Source: Caballeronia glebae
GTDB lineage: Bacteria > Pseudomonadota > Gammaproteobacteria > Burkholderiales > Burkholderiaceae
Length of the DNA: 64,000 nucleotides
Direction of reading: 5' to 3'
Assembly: GCF_001545035.1 (NCBI RefSeq)
Contig: NZ_FCOJ02000022.1
Coordinates: forward strand, 1 to 64,000
In this document: piece after piece, positions 44,212 through 53,723 of the stretch
Position numbering within the stretch: position 1 is the stretch's first letter
Layout: each line of letters opens with the position of its first letter
Program-made: the position numbers and the translations under genes
The notes under the pieces: model-generated
What the model saw: only the letters and a program-made list of their open reading frames with translations
Database searches by the model: none
Told to the model about the DNA's origin: nothing

Positions 44212-47200
44212 TCAGTCTCCCTTGTCCGGAGCGGACGGCGAGGCATTGCTGCCGCCGCCTTGCGCCTTCGTTGCATCCGTCGTGGGCGCGACGCCATCCT
44301 TTTTCTTCGAGCGCGAGGACATCGTTTCCAGTCCCCAGAAGAACATCGGGATGAAGAACACGGCGATGACCGTCGCGCCGAGCATCCCGCCGATCACGCC
44401 CGTGCCGATCGAATGGCGGCTGTTCGCCGATGCGCCCGTCGCGATCGCGAGCGGCACGCAGCCGAGAATGAACGCGAGCGAGGTCATCACGATCGGGCGC
44501 AGACGCTCTTCGGCGGCGGTCATGGCGGCGTCGTAGATGGACGAGCCCGCCTCGCGATTCAGCACGGCGAACTCGAAGATCAGAATCGCGTTTTTCGCGG
44601 CGAGCGCGACGAGCATCGTGAGACCGATCTGGAAGTACACGTCGTTGTTCAGGCCGCGCAACAGGATCGCCAGCAGCGCGCCGAAGATCGCGAACGGCAC
44701 CGCCATCAGCACGCCGAACGGCAAACTCCACTTCTCGTACTGCGCGGCGAGGATCAGGAAGACCATCACGAGGCCGAACACGAACACGAGCGCCGACGAA
44801 CTGCCCGACTGCTTCGCCTCGTAAGCCTCGCCGCTCCACCCGATGCCGTAATCGGTCGGCAAGCCCGTCGCAATGTCTTCCAGCGCCGCTATCACTTGCC
44901 CCGATGCGTAACCGGGCGCGGCGTTCGCCGTGATCTTCACCGCCGGGAAATTGTTGAAGCGCGTGATCAGGTCCGGGCCGGTCACGTAGCGCGTGGTCAC
45001 CACGGCCTTGAGCGGCACCATCTCGCCGGTCTTGCTCTTCACGAAGATCTGCGTGAGATCGTCCGGCTTGATCCGATACTGCGGCTCTGCTTGCAGAATC
45101 ACCTGCCACAGCCGGCTTGAGCGATTGAACTGCGAAACGTACAACGAGCCGAACATCGTCTGCATCGCGCTATAGACGTCCTCGACAGGCACGCCGAGCG
45201 TTTCGGCCTTGTCGCGGTCGACATCCGCGAGCAGTTGCTGCGACGACGCGTTGAATGTCGATGTAACGCCCGTCAGCTCGGGCCGCGCTTTCGCCTTGGC
45301 GACGAAATCGTCGACGATGCCGGCGAACTGTCCGATCGTCGCATCGCCCTTGCTCTGAATCCACATCTCGGTGCCGCCCGTCGTGCCGAGACCCGGAATC
45401 GACGGCGGATTTAGCGGCACCACGATGCCCTCTTTGATCTGCGACAGATTCTTGTACGCGTCGACGAGCACGGCGCGCGCGTTCTGCGTGCGGATATTCG
45501 CCGATTTATAGCGCTCCTCGAAACTCTTGAAGCCGACGAAGAACGTGGACGCATTGTTCTTGTTCTGACTGTCCAGAAGGCTGAAGCCGTCGACCGTCGT
45601 GATGCTGCCGACCGCCGGCTGCTTCATGAAGTATTCGGTGACGCGGTCAGACACGGCGCCGGTGCGGTCGAGCGAAGCGGCATCGGGCATGATCACCGCG
45701 CCGAGCAGATAACCCTGATCCTCGGGCGGCAGGAACGCGGTGGGAATGTCGCGCATCATCACGACGGCGAGCACGATTACGCCGACGAAAACCAGAAGCG
45801 CGATCATGAAGCGCTTGATGATAAACCGCACCGCGCTCACGTAGCCCCGCGTCATGCGCGCGAACTGGTTGTCGAACCAGCGGAAAAAGCCCTTTTTCTC
45901 GTGATGCCCGGGTTTGAGCAGCAAGGCGGCGAGGGCGGGCGACAAAGTCAGCGCGACGATCCCCGAGATCACCACCGATATCGCGATGGTAATGGCGAAC
46001 TGCTTATACATCTGCCCTGTGATGCCGCCGAGGAACGCGACCGGCACGAACACCGCGCACAGCACGAGCACGATCGCGACGACCGGCCCGGCCACCTCGT
46101 CCATCGCCTTCTTCGCGGCGGTTTTCGGATCGAGCTTGTGCTCGTTCATGTTGCGCTCGACGTTCTCGATCACGACGATCGCATCGTCCACGACAATCCC
46201 GATTGCGAGCACCATGCCGAACAATGTCAGCATGTTGATGGAGAAGCCGAGCGCTTCCATGCCCATGAACGTGCCGACGATCGACACCGGCACCGCGATC
46301 ACCGGAATCAACGTCGCGCGCAGGCTTTGCAGGAAAACGAACACGACGATCACGACCAGCACGACCGCTTCGAAGAACGTATGCACCACGTCGGAGATGG
46401 ACGCGCGCGTGAACTCCGTCGTGTCCATCGCGATTTCGTAGTCGATGCCCTGCGGGAACGTCTTCTTCATTTCCGCGAGCGTCGCGCGCACTTGCTTCGA
46501 GACGTCGAGCGCGTTCGCGCCCGGTTGCTGATAGACGGCGATCACCGTGGCCGATTTACCCTGGAAACGGCTGCGGATCGAGTAGTCTTTTTGTCCGAGT
46601 TCGGCGCGTCCCACGTCTTTCAGACGCACGATCGCCGCGCCGCCCGACTGCGCGCGAATGATGATGTTCTCGAACTCGGCGGGCTCGGTGAGCCGCCCGG
46701 TCGTCGTCACCGCGAAGGACTGTTCGACGGGCGCGCCGGTCGGCGATTGCCCGAGGCGGCCGACGGCGAACTGCTGATTCTGATTGGCGACGGCGCGCTG
46801 CACGTCGGCCGCCGTGATGCCGAGTTGCGCCATGCGGTCGGGTTTGAGCCAGATGCGCATCGCGTAATCGGGCGTGCCGAAAATGCTCGACTGGTTCGCC
46901 CCGGGAACGCGCTTCAACGCGTCGAGCACATACACGTTCGCGTAGTTCGCGATATACGTCGCGTCATAACGATCGTCGGGCGAATAGATGGCGAGCACCA
47001 TCATGAACGCCTGCGACTTCTTCTGGACCTGTACGCCCTGACTGGTGACGGACTGAGGCAGTTGCGGCAGCGCGAGGTTCACGCGGTTCTGCACGTCGAC
47101 CTGCGCGAGTTCCGGATTGGTGCCGATCTGGAAGTACGCGTTGATGGTCAGATTGCCCGTCGACGAACTCGACGAGCTCATGTAGATCATGTTGTCCGCG

Positions 47201-47418
47201 CCGTTGACCTGCTGCTCGATCGGCGCGGCGACGTTGTTCGCGACGACGTCGGCGCTCGCGCCCGGATAGGTCGCGGAGACCGTGATCTGCGGCGGCGTGA
47301 TGTCGGGATACTGCGCGGTGGGCAGCGCGAACATCGTGAGCGCGCCGCCCAAAGTGATGATGATCGATATGACCGACGCGAAAATCGGACGGTCAATGCA
47401 GAAATGTGAAATGTTCAT
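44212..47418 (-). CDS. RND multidrug efflux permease (HAE-1 family)
   Basis: Proton-driven tripartite pump subunit of 1068 residues with the AcrB/MexB plan: 12 membrane helices, two large periplasmic loops. Proton-relay acids are present in GIVVDDAIVVIENVERN and the lysine in AAKNAILIFEFA. The N-terminus (FCIDRPIFASVISIIITLGG) is typical and starts at the ATG at 47418. Substrates probably include amphiphilic drugs or solvents; the MexF/BpeF-like sequence style is an impression, not a comparison. No regulator gene is adjacent. Confidence 0.95.
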   Translation of the reverse strand: MNISHFCIDRPIFASVISIIITLGGALTMFALPTAQYPDITPPQITVSATYPGASADVVANNVAAPIEQQVNGADNMIYMSSSSSSTGNLTINAYFQIGTNPELAQVDVQNRVNLALPQLPQSVTSQGVQVQKKSQAFMMVLAIYSPDDRYDATYIANYANVYVLDALKRVPGANQSSIFGTPDYAMRIWLKPDRMAQLGITAADVQRAVANQNQQFAVGRLGQSPTGAPVEQSFAVTTTGRLTEPAEFENIIIRAQSGGAAIVRLKDVGRAELGQKDYSIRSRFQGKSATVIAVYQQPGANALDVSKQVRATLAEMKKTFPQGIDYEIAMDTTEFTRASISDVVHTFFEAVVLVVIVVFVFLQSLRATLIPVIAVPVSIVGTFMGMEALGFSINMLTLFGMVLAIGIVVDDAIVVIENVERNMNEHKLDPKTAAKKAMDEVAGPVVAIVLVLCAVFVPVAFLGGITGQMYKQFAITIAISVVISGIVALTLSPALAALLLKPGHHEKKGFFRWFDNQFARMTRGYVSAVRFIIKRFMIALLVFVGVIVLAVVMMRDIPTAFLPPEDQGYLLGAVIMPDAASLDRTGAVSDRVTEYFMKQPAVGSITTVDGFSLLDSQNKNNASTFFVGFKSFEERYKSANIRTQNARAVLVDAYKNLSQIKEGIVVPLNPPSIPGLGTTGGTEMWIQSKGDATIGQFAGIVDDFVAKAKARPELTGVTSTFNASSQQLLADVDRDKAETLGVPVEDVYSAMQTMFGSLYVSQFNRSSRLWQVILQAEPQYRIKPDDLTQIFVKSKTGEMVPLKAVVTTRYVTGPDLITRFNNFPAVKITANAAPGYASGQVIAALEDIATGLPTDYGIGWSGEAYEAKQSGSSSALVFVFGLVMVFLILAAQYEKWSLPFGVLMAVPFAIFGALLAILLRGLNNDVYFQIGLTMLVALAAKNAILIFEFAVLNREAGSSIYDAAMTAAEERLRPIVMTSLAFILGCVPLAIATGASANSRHSIGTGVIGGMLGATVIAVFFIPMFFWGLETMSSRSKKKDGVAPTTDATKAQGGGSNASPSAPDKGD

Positions 47419-47461
47419 TGGCCTCTTCCGCGCGACGTGCTTGTATTCGAATCAAATCACT

Positions 47462-48733
47462 TCACTTTTCGGCGCCGCCGCCTGCTTTCTTCGCCTCTCC
47501 GAGCGACGCCTCCTGCGCGCCCGAGGCCGGCGTGCCGCCCGCGGCTGGTGCGGCGGGCGCCGCGACTACGCGCACCTGCGTATCCGCGCCGACGCGTATC
47601 GCGCCATCCACGATGACGCGCTCGCCCGTCTTCAGGCCGCTCGTGATGAACCAGTCGTCGCCGTGCCATTCGCCGACTTCGACGACACGCTGATGCGGCT
47701 TCGATTGCTCGTCGAGCACCCACACGAAGTGACTCTTCGCGCCCTGCAGCACGGCGCGCTGCGGCACGAGAATCGCGTTGGGCCGCACCGCGCCCGAGAC
47801 ACGCGCCTTGACGAACTGGCCGGGGCGCAGCGTGCCCTGCGGATTGGCGAACACCGCGCGCACGAGGAAGGTGCCCGTCTCCGTGCTGAAGGCCGGATTC
47901 GTGAAGTCGATGTGGCCGGTCTGCGGAAAGATCGAGCCGTCCGCCTGGATGACGGTCACATCGAACTTGTTGTCGGGCGGAAAGCGCAACTCGCCTTTCT
48001 TGATCTGCTCGCGATAAGTCAGCAGTTCGTTCTCCGAGATGCTGAAGTTCACCCACATCGGGTCGAGCTGATAGACATACGTGAGCAGGCCGCCCTGAGT
48101 CGGCGTCACGTAACTGCCTTCCTGCACGCGCGCGAAGCTGGAGAGGCCCTTGAGCGGCGAGCGGATCGTCGTGTAGCTCAGGTTCAGCTCGGCGGTTTGC
48201 ACTTCGCCTTTCGCGGCGATGACGGCGGCCTCGGCGCTCTTCTCGTTGCCGATGGCGTCGTCGAGATCCTTCTTGCTCAACGCGTTCATCGCGGCGAGCG
48301 GCTTCACGCGCGCGAGATTCTGCTGGGTGACGAGCAGGCGCGCCTGCTGTTGCGCGAGCGAGCCCTTGGTGGTCTGCAGCGCGGCCTCGAAGGGTCGTTT
48401 GTCCATGATGAACATGACCTGATTGGCCGAGACGAGCGCGCCTTCGGTGTACATGCGCTTTTCCAGGAAGCCGTCGACGCGCGCGCGTATTTCGACTTCG
48501 CGCGAACTCTGCGTCTGCGCGGTGAAGTCGAAGTCGACGGACGTCGATTGCGCCGCGACGGTCACGGCGGTGACATCGACGGCGGGCTTCTGCGCTTCCG
48601 GAGCCGGCTTCTTGCACGCCACGAGCGAGAGCGTCGCAATCGCGGCGGCGGCGGCGAGCCGCATTGCGCGCATGGAGCGCGACGGTCGAGCGAACGAGCA
48701 GCAGTCCAGAACCTGTTCCGACACGAACGCCAT
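47462..48733 (-). CDS. RND efflux periplasmic adaptor (membrane fusion protein)
   Basis: A 423-residue adaptor lipoprotein: lipobox LVAC near residue 38, beta-barrel and lipoyl halves around the hairpin (IRARVDGFLEKRMYTEGALV and TIRSPLKGLSSFARVQEGSYV), C-terminal membrane-proximal domain with ALVPQRAVLQG-type strand and an Ala/Gly-rich tail. The ATG at 48733 has GGGGAGG seven bases upstream; a shorter start at the internal Met-Arg-Ala-Met would give a more usual signal length but lacks a ribosome site. First gene of the efflux-pqi unit. Confidence 0.92.
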   Translation of the reverse strand: MAFVSEQVLDCCSFARPSRSMRAMRLAAAAAIATLSLVACKKPAPEAQKPAVDVTAVTVAAQSTSVDFDFTAQTQSSREVEIRARVDGFLEKRMYTEGALVSANQVMFIMDKRPFEAALQTTKGSLAQQQARLLVTQQNLARVKPLAAMNALSKKDLDDAIGNEKSAEAAVIAAKGEVQTAELNLSYTTIRSPLKGLSSFARVQEGSYVTPTQGGLLTYVYQLDPMWVNFSISENELLTYREQIKKGELRFPPDNKFDVTVIQADGSIFPQTGHIDFTNPAFSTETGTFLVRAVFANPQGTLRPGQFVKARVSGAVRPNAILVPQRAVLQGAKSHFVWVLDEQSKPHQRVVEVGEWHGDDWFITSGLKTGERVIVDGAIRVGADTQVRVVAAPAAPAAGGTPASGAQEASLGEAKKAGGGAEK

Positions 48734-49306
48734 AGGCGCCTCCCCCGTTGGGATAGCCGATCGTTGATAAGCGAGCGCGCACAAGTCGCCTCGCCACGGC
48801 AATGCTCGCGGTGTGCGTTTCGGCGAATGCGTCCCTGGAAAGCGTGCGCTTCGCCGTGCGCCTTCGCCATGCGATGAAAAACGCGCGGGACAGGACTTAG
48901 GGCGACGTCAGCGAGCCCGATGCTTGTGATGTGTCGTAGCTGCCTCCGGTTTTGACGGTCGAGTTATAGCCAGAGATGCTCACGGTGCGCCACCGAATGG
49001 CGCTCACGTGCGTGACGAAACTACTAATAGCTGAATACGGATGAAAACGCCATAGCGTTTATCGCCATTTTGGCTGGCGCCGTGGATCGGCATGCGCAGC
49101 AATTACTGAACTGTCGTGCGGGTTGAGGAATCGCCGTCGGCGGCGCGAAGCTATGGATCGCTTAGCATGCCGGCGATTCATGATGACGAAAGATGAAATG
49201 CCGAAGAGAAATGAAACGCCGAAGCGAAATGTCGATGTCGCGGGAGGGACACCATAACGCCGCCGCCATGCGCCCGGGCTTGCGGGCGCATGGCGGCGCG
49301 CGTAAA
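48734..49306. other. gene-free region before the efflux operon
   Basis: 573 bp with no supportable gene. It should hold the promoter of the minus-strand efflux-pqi operon; a TATAAC-like box is readable on the minus strand around 48970 but no matching -35 convinces. Imperfect GAAATG/CCGAAG direct repeats lie at 49190-49230. A long hairpin occupies 49261-49298. Confidence 0.5.
49261..49298 (-). terminator. 16-bp perfect hairpin after the aminotransferase remnant
   Basis: CGCCGCCATGCGCCCG (49261-49276) pairs perfectly with 49283-49298 over the loop GGCTTG. It follows the stop of the minus-strand aminotransferase remnant by 8 bp and was probably its terminator; the T-run after it is weak. Confidence 0.65.
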
Positions 49307-49630
49307 TCACAAATGCCCGAACAATGCCCGCGGCCGGTCCTTGAGCGTGCCCGCCAGCATCCTCAATCCGCTGACGAGCTGATCGCGGCTTTCCGCGCAG
49401 GCGAGATTGATGCGCACGCCGTGCTCGATCTCCGAGCGATCCACCGCGAACGCCGACGACGGCATCACCACCACGCCGCGCGCCTTCGCATTCGCCGCGA
49501 AATCGTCCGCGCGAATGTCGGCGATCTGCGCATTCATGATGTGCTGCGCCGTGCCGTCCTCGATCCAGACGGTCGCGATCAGCATCGACAGCGGCGCGGG
49601 CATCCACGACGTCGTGCGCACGGCCTCCGC
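49307..49630 (-). pseudogene. MocR/PLP aminotransferase C-terminal remnant with internal deletion
   Basis: About 107 codons remain of a GntR-aminotransferase fusion (MocR-type) gene. The segment VRTTSWMPAPLSMLIATVW with EDGTA, then ADDFAANAKARGVVVMPSSAF and a normal end (HGVRINLACAESRDQLV, then ...LFGHL stop) match the family C-terminus. The DNA-binding domain, PLP-lysine region and everything upstream are missing, and between IADIR and ADDF (near 49510) some 35 residues expected in the family are absent without a frameshift. Upstream sequence in this frame is not aminotransferase-like and has no good start. A decayed gene. Confidence 0.65.
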
Positions 49631-49633
49631 ACG

Positions 49634-49774
49634 ATGCGTGGCGCGGTTTCGATTCAGCCGCGCTTTCAATCGTCCGATGTTTGCTCGCAGCAGATTTTCT
49701 CTCAACTCAAGCCGGGCCCGGCGTTGCGCCAGCGGCACGTCGCGATGATCGCGCTCGGCGGCATCATCGGCGCG
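49634..49774 (+). pseudogene. amino-acid permease N-terminal remnant
   Basis: On the plus strand, from an ATG at 49634, the reading ends with LKPGPALRQRHVAMIALGGI plus IGA (49706-49774), the conserved entry to helix 1 of APC-superfamily amino-acid permeases (usual form LKRGL.xRHxxMIALGGxIGxGLF). Homology stops abruptly at 49774 and the rest of the permease is absent. It abuts the aminotransferase remnant, consistent with one deletion that removed most of a divergent regulator/permease pair. The match is short, so the call is tentative. Confidence 0.4.
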
Positions 49775-50052
49775 TGTACGCAAGCTGACCGGCGTGAGCC
49801 TCAAAGACGAGAGCACGATGGCGCTGCCCGAGCGAACGATCGATCGGCTATCGCGTGCATAGCGACGCTCCATGCTTCGCGTAAACCCCGTCGAAAGAAA
49901 ACGCCTCACGTAAGAAAAGGGTAAGCGCACGCTCTTACCTTAGTCTCCAGCGCATCGGAATCATAATTCGCCTCGAAAGACATTGCGCGAAGGCATCGCA
50001 TGCCGTCCCCGCCCGGGGATTTCCTCAATTCAACGCATCGCTGATCGTTCGC

Positions 50053-50078
50053 GCGCCCGCCCGAACGCGGGCGCTTTT
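50053..50078 (+). terminator. hairpin with T-run in the DUF485-actP leader
   Basis: GCGCCCGC (50053-50060) pairs perfectly with GCGGGCGC (50067-50074) over CCGAAC, followed by TTTT (50075-50078). It sits 40 bp before the DUF485 start, so it is either the terminator of upstream transcription or an attenuator in the acetate-uptake leader. Confidence 0.55.
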
Positions 50079-50117
50079 GCACGCACGGAAAAGACATTCA
50101 TGCAGGAGACGACGGAA

Positions 50118-50423
50118 ATGGATCTCAAGATCGTGGAGAAAATCAAGTCGAGCGCCGCCTATGGCGAACTGGTGCGAAAGCGCTCGAAGCTCGGCTGGAC
50201 GCTGACGGCGCTCGTGCTGATCGTCTATTACGGCTACGTGTTGCTCATTGCGTTCAACAAGGATCTGCTCGCCGCGAAGATGGGCGCGGGCGTGATGACG
50301 TGGGGCATGCCGATCGGCCTGTTCGTGATCGTCTTCACGGTGGTCATCACGGGACTGTACGTGCGTCACGCCAACAGCACGTACGACGAACTCACCGACA
50401 AGATCAAGCGGGAGGCCGCATGA
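50118..50423 (+). CDS. DUF485 small membrane protein
   Basis: A 101-residue inner-membrane protein of the YjcH/DUF485 family, found almost always before acetate symporters. It has two hydrophobic helices ([18 protein letters not shown] and [19 protein letters not shown]) and the conserved RKRSKLGW and [10 protein letters not shown] segments. The ATG at 50118 has AGGAG nine bases upstream, better than the in-frame ATG at 50100. Its stop overlaps the actP start (ATGA), so it is probably a helper of ActP. Confidence 0.92.
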   Translation: MDLKIVEKIKSSAAYGELVRKRSKLGWTLTALVLIVYYGYVLLIAFNKDLLAAKMGAGVMTWGMPIGLFVIVFTVVITGLYVRHANSTYDELTDKIKREAA

Positions 50424-52081
50424 AGTCGCAACGCATCTTCACGGCGGGCGCACTTTTTACCGCGTCCGCCAGTTCATTCGCCGCAGGCGGCGATCTCGGT
50501 CAGGCGGTCAAGCAGGCGACCAACTGGACCGCGATATGCATGTTCATCGCGTTCGTGATCGCGACCCTCTTCATCACCAAGTGGGCCGCGAAAAAGACGC
50601 GCTCCGCCGCCGATTTCTACACGGCGGGCGGCGGCATCACGGGCTTTCAGAACGGTCTCGCGATCGCGGGCGACTTCATGTCGGCGGCTTCGTTTCTGGG
50701 CATTTCGGCGGCGGTTTATAGCAACGGCTATGACGGCCTGATCTATTCGATCGGCTTTCTCGTCGGCTGGCCGATCATCACGTTTCTGATGGCGGAGCGT
50801 CTGCGCAACCTCGGCCGCTTCACGTTCGCCGATGTCGCCGCATATCGCTTCAAGCAGACGCCGATTCGCGCGTTCGCCGCGTCGGGCACGCTCGTTGTCG
50901 TCGCGTTCTATCTGATCGCGCAGATGGTCGGCGCGGGACAGCTCATCAAGCTGTTGTTCGGCCTCGAATACTGGATCGCGGTGGTGATCGTCGGCGCGCT
51001 GATGATGGTGTACGTGCTCTTCGGCGGCATGACCGCGACGACCTGGGTGCAGATCATCAAGGCGTGTCTGCTGCTTGCGGGCGCTTCGTTCATGGCGTTC
51101 ATGGTGCTGTGGCAATTCCACTTCAGCCCCGAGGCGCTCTTCGCGAAGGCCGTCGACGTGCACGAGAAGAAGGCGTCGATCATGGGCCCGGGCAACTTCA
51201 TCAAGGACCCGATTTCGGCGATCTCGTTCGGCATCGCGCTCATGTTCGGCACGGCCGGGCTGCCGCATATCCTGATGCGTTTCTTTACCGTGCCCAACGC
51301 GAAGGAAGCGCGCAAGTCGGTGTTCTGGGCGACGACGTGGATCGGCTACTTCTACATTCTCACGTTCATCATCGGCTTCGGCGCCATCGTGATGGTGAGC
51401 ACCAATCCGATGTTCAAGGATGCCGGCGGCAAGCTGCTCGGCGGCACGAACATGGCGGCGGTGCATCTCGCGAGCGCGGTCGGCGGCAACGTGTTCCTCG
51501 GCTTCATCTCGGCAGTTGCATTTGCAACTATCCTGGCGGTGGTCGCGGGATTGACGCTCGCAGGTGCATCCGCGGTGTCGCACGATCTCTACGCGACCGT
51601 GTTCAAGAAGGGCCGCGCATCCAGCGCGAGCGAGCTGCGTGTGTCGCGCATGACGACGATCGTGCTCGGCATCGTCGCGGTCGTGCTCGGCATCGTGTTC
51701 GAAAAGCAGAACATCGCGTTCATGGTGTCGCTCGCGTTCGCGGTGGCGGCATCCGCCAATTTTCCGGTGCTCTTCATGTCCGTTCTGTGGCGCGGCTGCA
51801 CGACGCGCGGCGCGGCGGTCGGCGGCTTTCTCGGCCTGCTTTCGGCCGTCGCGATGACGATCCTCTCGAAGGCCGTGTGGGTGGACGTGTTCCACTACGC
51901 GAATGCGCCGTTCCCGTATGCATCGCCCGCACTGTTCTCGATGGCGATCGGCTTCATTGGCATATGGCTCTTCTCCGTGACCGACAAATCGGCGCGTGCC
52001 CGCGTCGATAAAGCGGGCTTCGAAGCGCAGACGGTGCGCTCCGAAACGGGCATCGGCGCGGTGGAGGGCGCGAGCCACTGA
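50420..52081 (+). CDS. actP: cation/acetate symporter ActP
   Basis: Sodium:solute symporter of 553 residues for acetate and related short acids. A cleavable-looking N-terminal signal ([10 protein letters not shown]) precedes 13 or so membrane helices; SSF hallmarks are [28 protein letters not shown] and [16 protein letters not shown]. Coupled to DUF485 by an ATGA overlap. With the window's acetate kinase it completes acetate exchange, although the loci are 14 kb apart. Confidence 0.94.
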   Translation: MKSQRIFTAGALFTASASSFAAGGDLGQAVKQATNWTAICMFIAFVIATLFITKWAAKKTRSAADFYTAGGGITGFQNGLAIAGDFMSAASFLGISAAVYSNGYDGLIYSIGFLVGWPIITFLMAERLRNLGRFTFADVAAYRFKQTPIRAFAASGTLVVVAFYLIAQMVGAGQLIKLLFGLEYWIAVVIVGALMMVYVLFGGMTATTWVQIIKACLLLAGASFMAFMVLWQFHFSPEALFAKAVDVHEKKASIMGPGNFIKDPISAISFGIALMFGTAGLPHILMRFFTVPNAKEARKSVFWATTWIGYFYILTFIIGFGAIVMVSTNPMFKDAGGKLLGGTNMAAVHLASAVGGNVFLGFISAVAFATILAVVAGLTLAGASAVSHDLYATVFKKGRASSASELRVSRMTTIVLGIVAVVLGIVFEKQNIAFMVSLAFAVAASANFPVLFMSVLWRGCTTRGAAVGGFLGLLSAVAMTILSKAVWVDVFHYANAPFPYASPALFSMAIGFIGIWLFSVTDKSARARVDKAGFEAQTVRSETGIGAVEGASH

Positions 52082-52236
52082 CGTGATGCCGAAGCGGCGG
52101 CGCGCGCTCGAACGCCGCCGCCGTCAGCGTGATTCGTCGTATACCGGGGATGCCGCGCGCGTCCGAATGGCGAGTAGAAAATGCGTTAAGCTCGGTGCAA
52201 CTGTATGCACGAAGCGCCAACGCATTGGAGCGAGCC

Positions 52237-53694
52237 ATGGAACTGCAGTGCCCCAGTCTTTTCGAGCAATCGGCGTATATCGGCGGCGTGTGGGTCGACA
52301 ATACTTCGCTGCCGCGCGTGCCCGTCACCAATCCGTCCACGAAGGAGACCATCGGCTCGGTGCCGCAGGTCACGGCCGAGCAGGTGAGCGAGGCGATCGA
52401 GTGCGCGCACGCGGCCTTGCAGGACTGGCGTAGCTGGAGCAGCCGCGAGCGCGCGTCGGTGCTCAGAGAGTGGGGGCGGCTCGTCGAACATCATCGCGAC
52501 GATCTCGCCATCATCTTGTGCCGCGAGCAAGGCAAGCCGCTGCACGAAGCGCGTTCCGAAATCACGCAGGCCGCGAATTATCTCGACTGGTTCGCGGAGG
52601 AAGCGCGCCGCATTTACGGCGACAACATCCCGGCGCCGCGGCGCAATCAGCGTATCCGCGTGCTGCATCAGCCGATCGGCGTGTGCGGCGCCATCACATC
52701 GTGGACCTTTCCTTCGTCGATGGTCGCGCGACGCGTCGGCGCCGCGCTCGCGGCGGGCTGCACGGTCATTCATCATCCCGATCCGCAGACGCCTTTCTCG
52801 GCGCTCGCGTTGTGCGTGCTCGGCGAGAACGCGGGCTTGCCGCGCGGCGTGCTCTCCGTGTTGACGGGCGAGGGCGAGCCGGTCAGAAGCGCGCTGCTCG
52901 CCAGCCCCGATGTGCGAAAGGTATCGTTCACCGGTTCCATCGACGAAGGCAAGCGGCTGATGACCTTGTGCGCGCCCACGGTGAAGAAGATGTCGCTCGA
53001 ACTGGGTGCGAACTGTCCTTTCATCGTATTCGACGATGCGGATATCGATCTCGCCGTGAAAGGCGCGCTCGATGCGCGTTTTCGCCACTCGGGCCAGGCG
53101 GCGATGTGCGCCAACCGTTTCTTCGTGCATGAGGACGTGTACGAGACGTTCGTCGCGAAACTCGTCTCGAAGGTCGCGTTGCTGAAGGTGAGCGACGGGC
53201 TGGACGAGGGCGCGCAGATCGGCCCGCTCATCGGCGAAGCGGCGGTGACGCGCGTCGAAAGTCTCGTCGCTGAAGCGGTGAGGCTCGGCGCGAAGATCGC
53301 GGCGGGCGGCTCGCGTGTCGCACCGGAATCGAACTTCTTCAGGCCGACGGTGCTCACGGGCGTCGATCCGTCGATGAGCGTGTGCGGCGACGAAGTCCTC
53401 GGGCCGGTTGCGAGCGTGCTGCCGTTCAGGGACGAGGACGACGTCATCACGTTCGCGAACGACACGCGCACCGGCCTCGCGGCTTACTTCTACACGGCGG
53501 ATATCAGCCGCGCGTTCAGAGTGATGGAGGCGCTCGAATGCGGTGTCGTGGGCGTGAACGATAGCCTTGTGTTCAACGAAGTCGCGCCGTTCGGCGGCAT
53601 CAAAGAGTCGGGGATGGGGCGCGAAGGGGCGTCGTCGGGCGTCGAGGAATATCTGGAATCGAAGTATGTTTGTTTTGGGAATCTGGAGCGATAG
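52237..53694 (+). CDS. aldehyde dehydrogenase homologue lacking catalytic residues
   Basis: Full-length ALDH-superfamily protein of 485 residues, closest in layout to GabD-type succinate-semialdehyde dehydrogenases. The fold is intact (GSIDEGKRLM, LELGAN with Glu255, FGGIKESGMGREG), but key sites are changed: the GQxC nucleophile position 289 is Ala (GQAAMC), the oxyanion Asn of PWNFP is Thr157 (SWTFP), and the cofactor Lys of KPAEQ is His180 (HHPDPQ). Other family features are conserved, so this is not simple decay; a pseudoenzyme with binding or regulatory role is likely. Stand-alone gene after actP; no ribosome site convincingly fixes the ATG. Confidence 0.9.
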   Translation: MELQCPSLFEQSAYIGGVWVDNTSLPRVPVTNPSTKETIGSVPQVTAEQVSEAIECAHAALQDWRSWSSRERASVLREWGRLVEHHRDDLAIILCREQGKPLHEARSEITQAANYLDWFAEEARRIYGDNIPAPRRNQRIRVLHQPIGVCGAITSWTFPSSMVARRVGAALAAGCTVIHHPDPQTPFSALALCVLGENAGLPRGVLSVLTGEGEPVRSALLASPDVRKVSFTGSIDEGKRLMTLCAPTVKKMSLELGANCPFIVFDDADIDLAVKGALDARFRHSGQAAMCANRFFVHEDVYETFVAKLVSKVALLKVSDGLDEGAQIGPLIGEAAVTRVESLVAEAVRLGAKIAAGGSRVAPESNFFRPTVLTGVDPSMSVCGDEVLGPVASVLPFRDEDDVITFANDTRTGLAAYFYTADISRAFRVMEALECGVVGVNDSLVFNEVAPFGGIKESGMGREGASSGVEEYLESKYVCFGNLER

Positions 53695-53723
53695 TTCGGG
53701 GCGCATTGGCATGAACAGCGGCG

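Noticed and set aside
45901-47409. Long plus-strand open frame opposite the RND pump gene
   Set aside because: His/Arg/Asp-rich antisense reading of a strongly conserved efflux gene.
49307-49930. Reading the whole 207-codon minus-strand frame as an intact gene
   Set aside because: Only the last 107 codons resemble an aminotransferase; the rest lies opposite the permease remnant and has no plausible start.
52095-52120. Terminator after actP (8-bp GC stem with 10-base loop)
   Set aside because: No T-run and a large loop; GC-rich chance pairing is likely.
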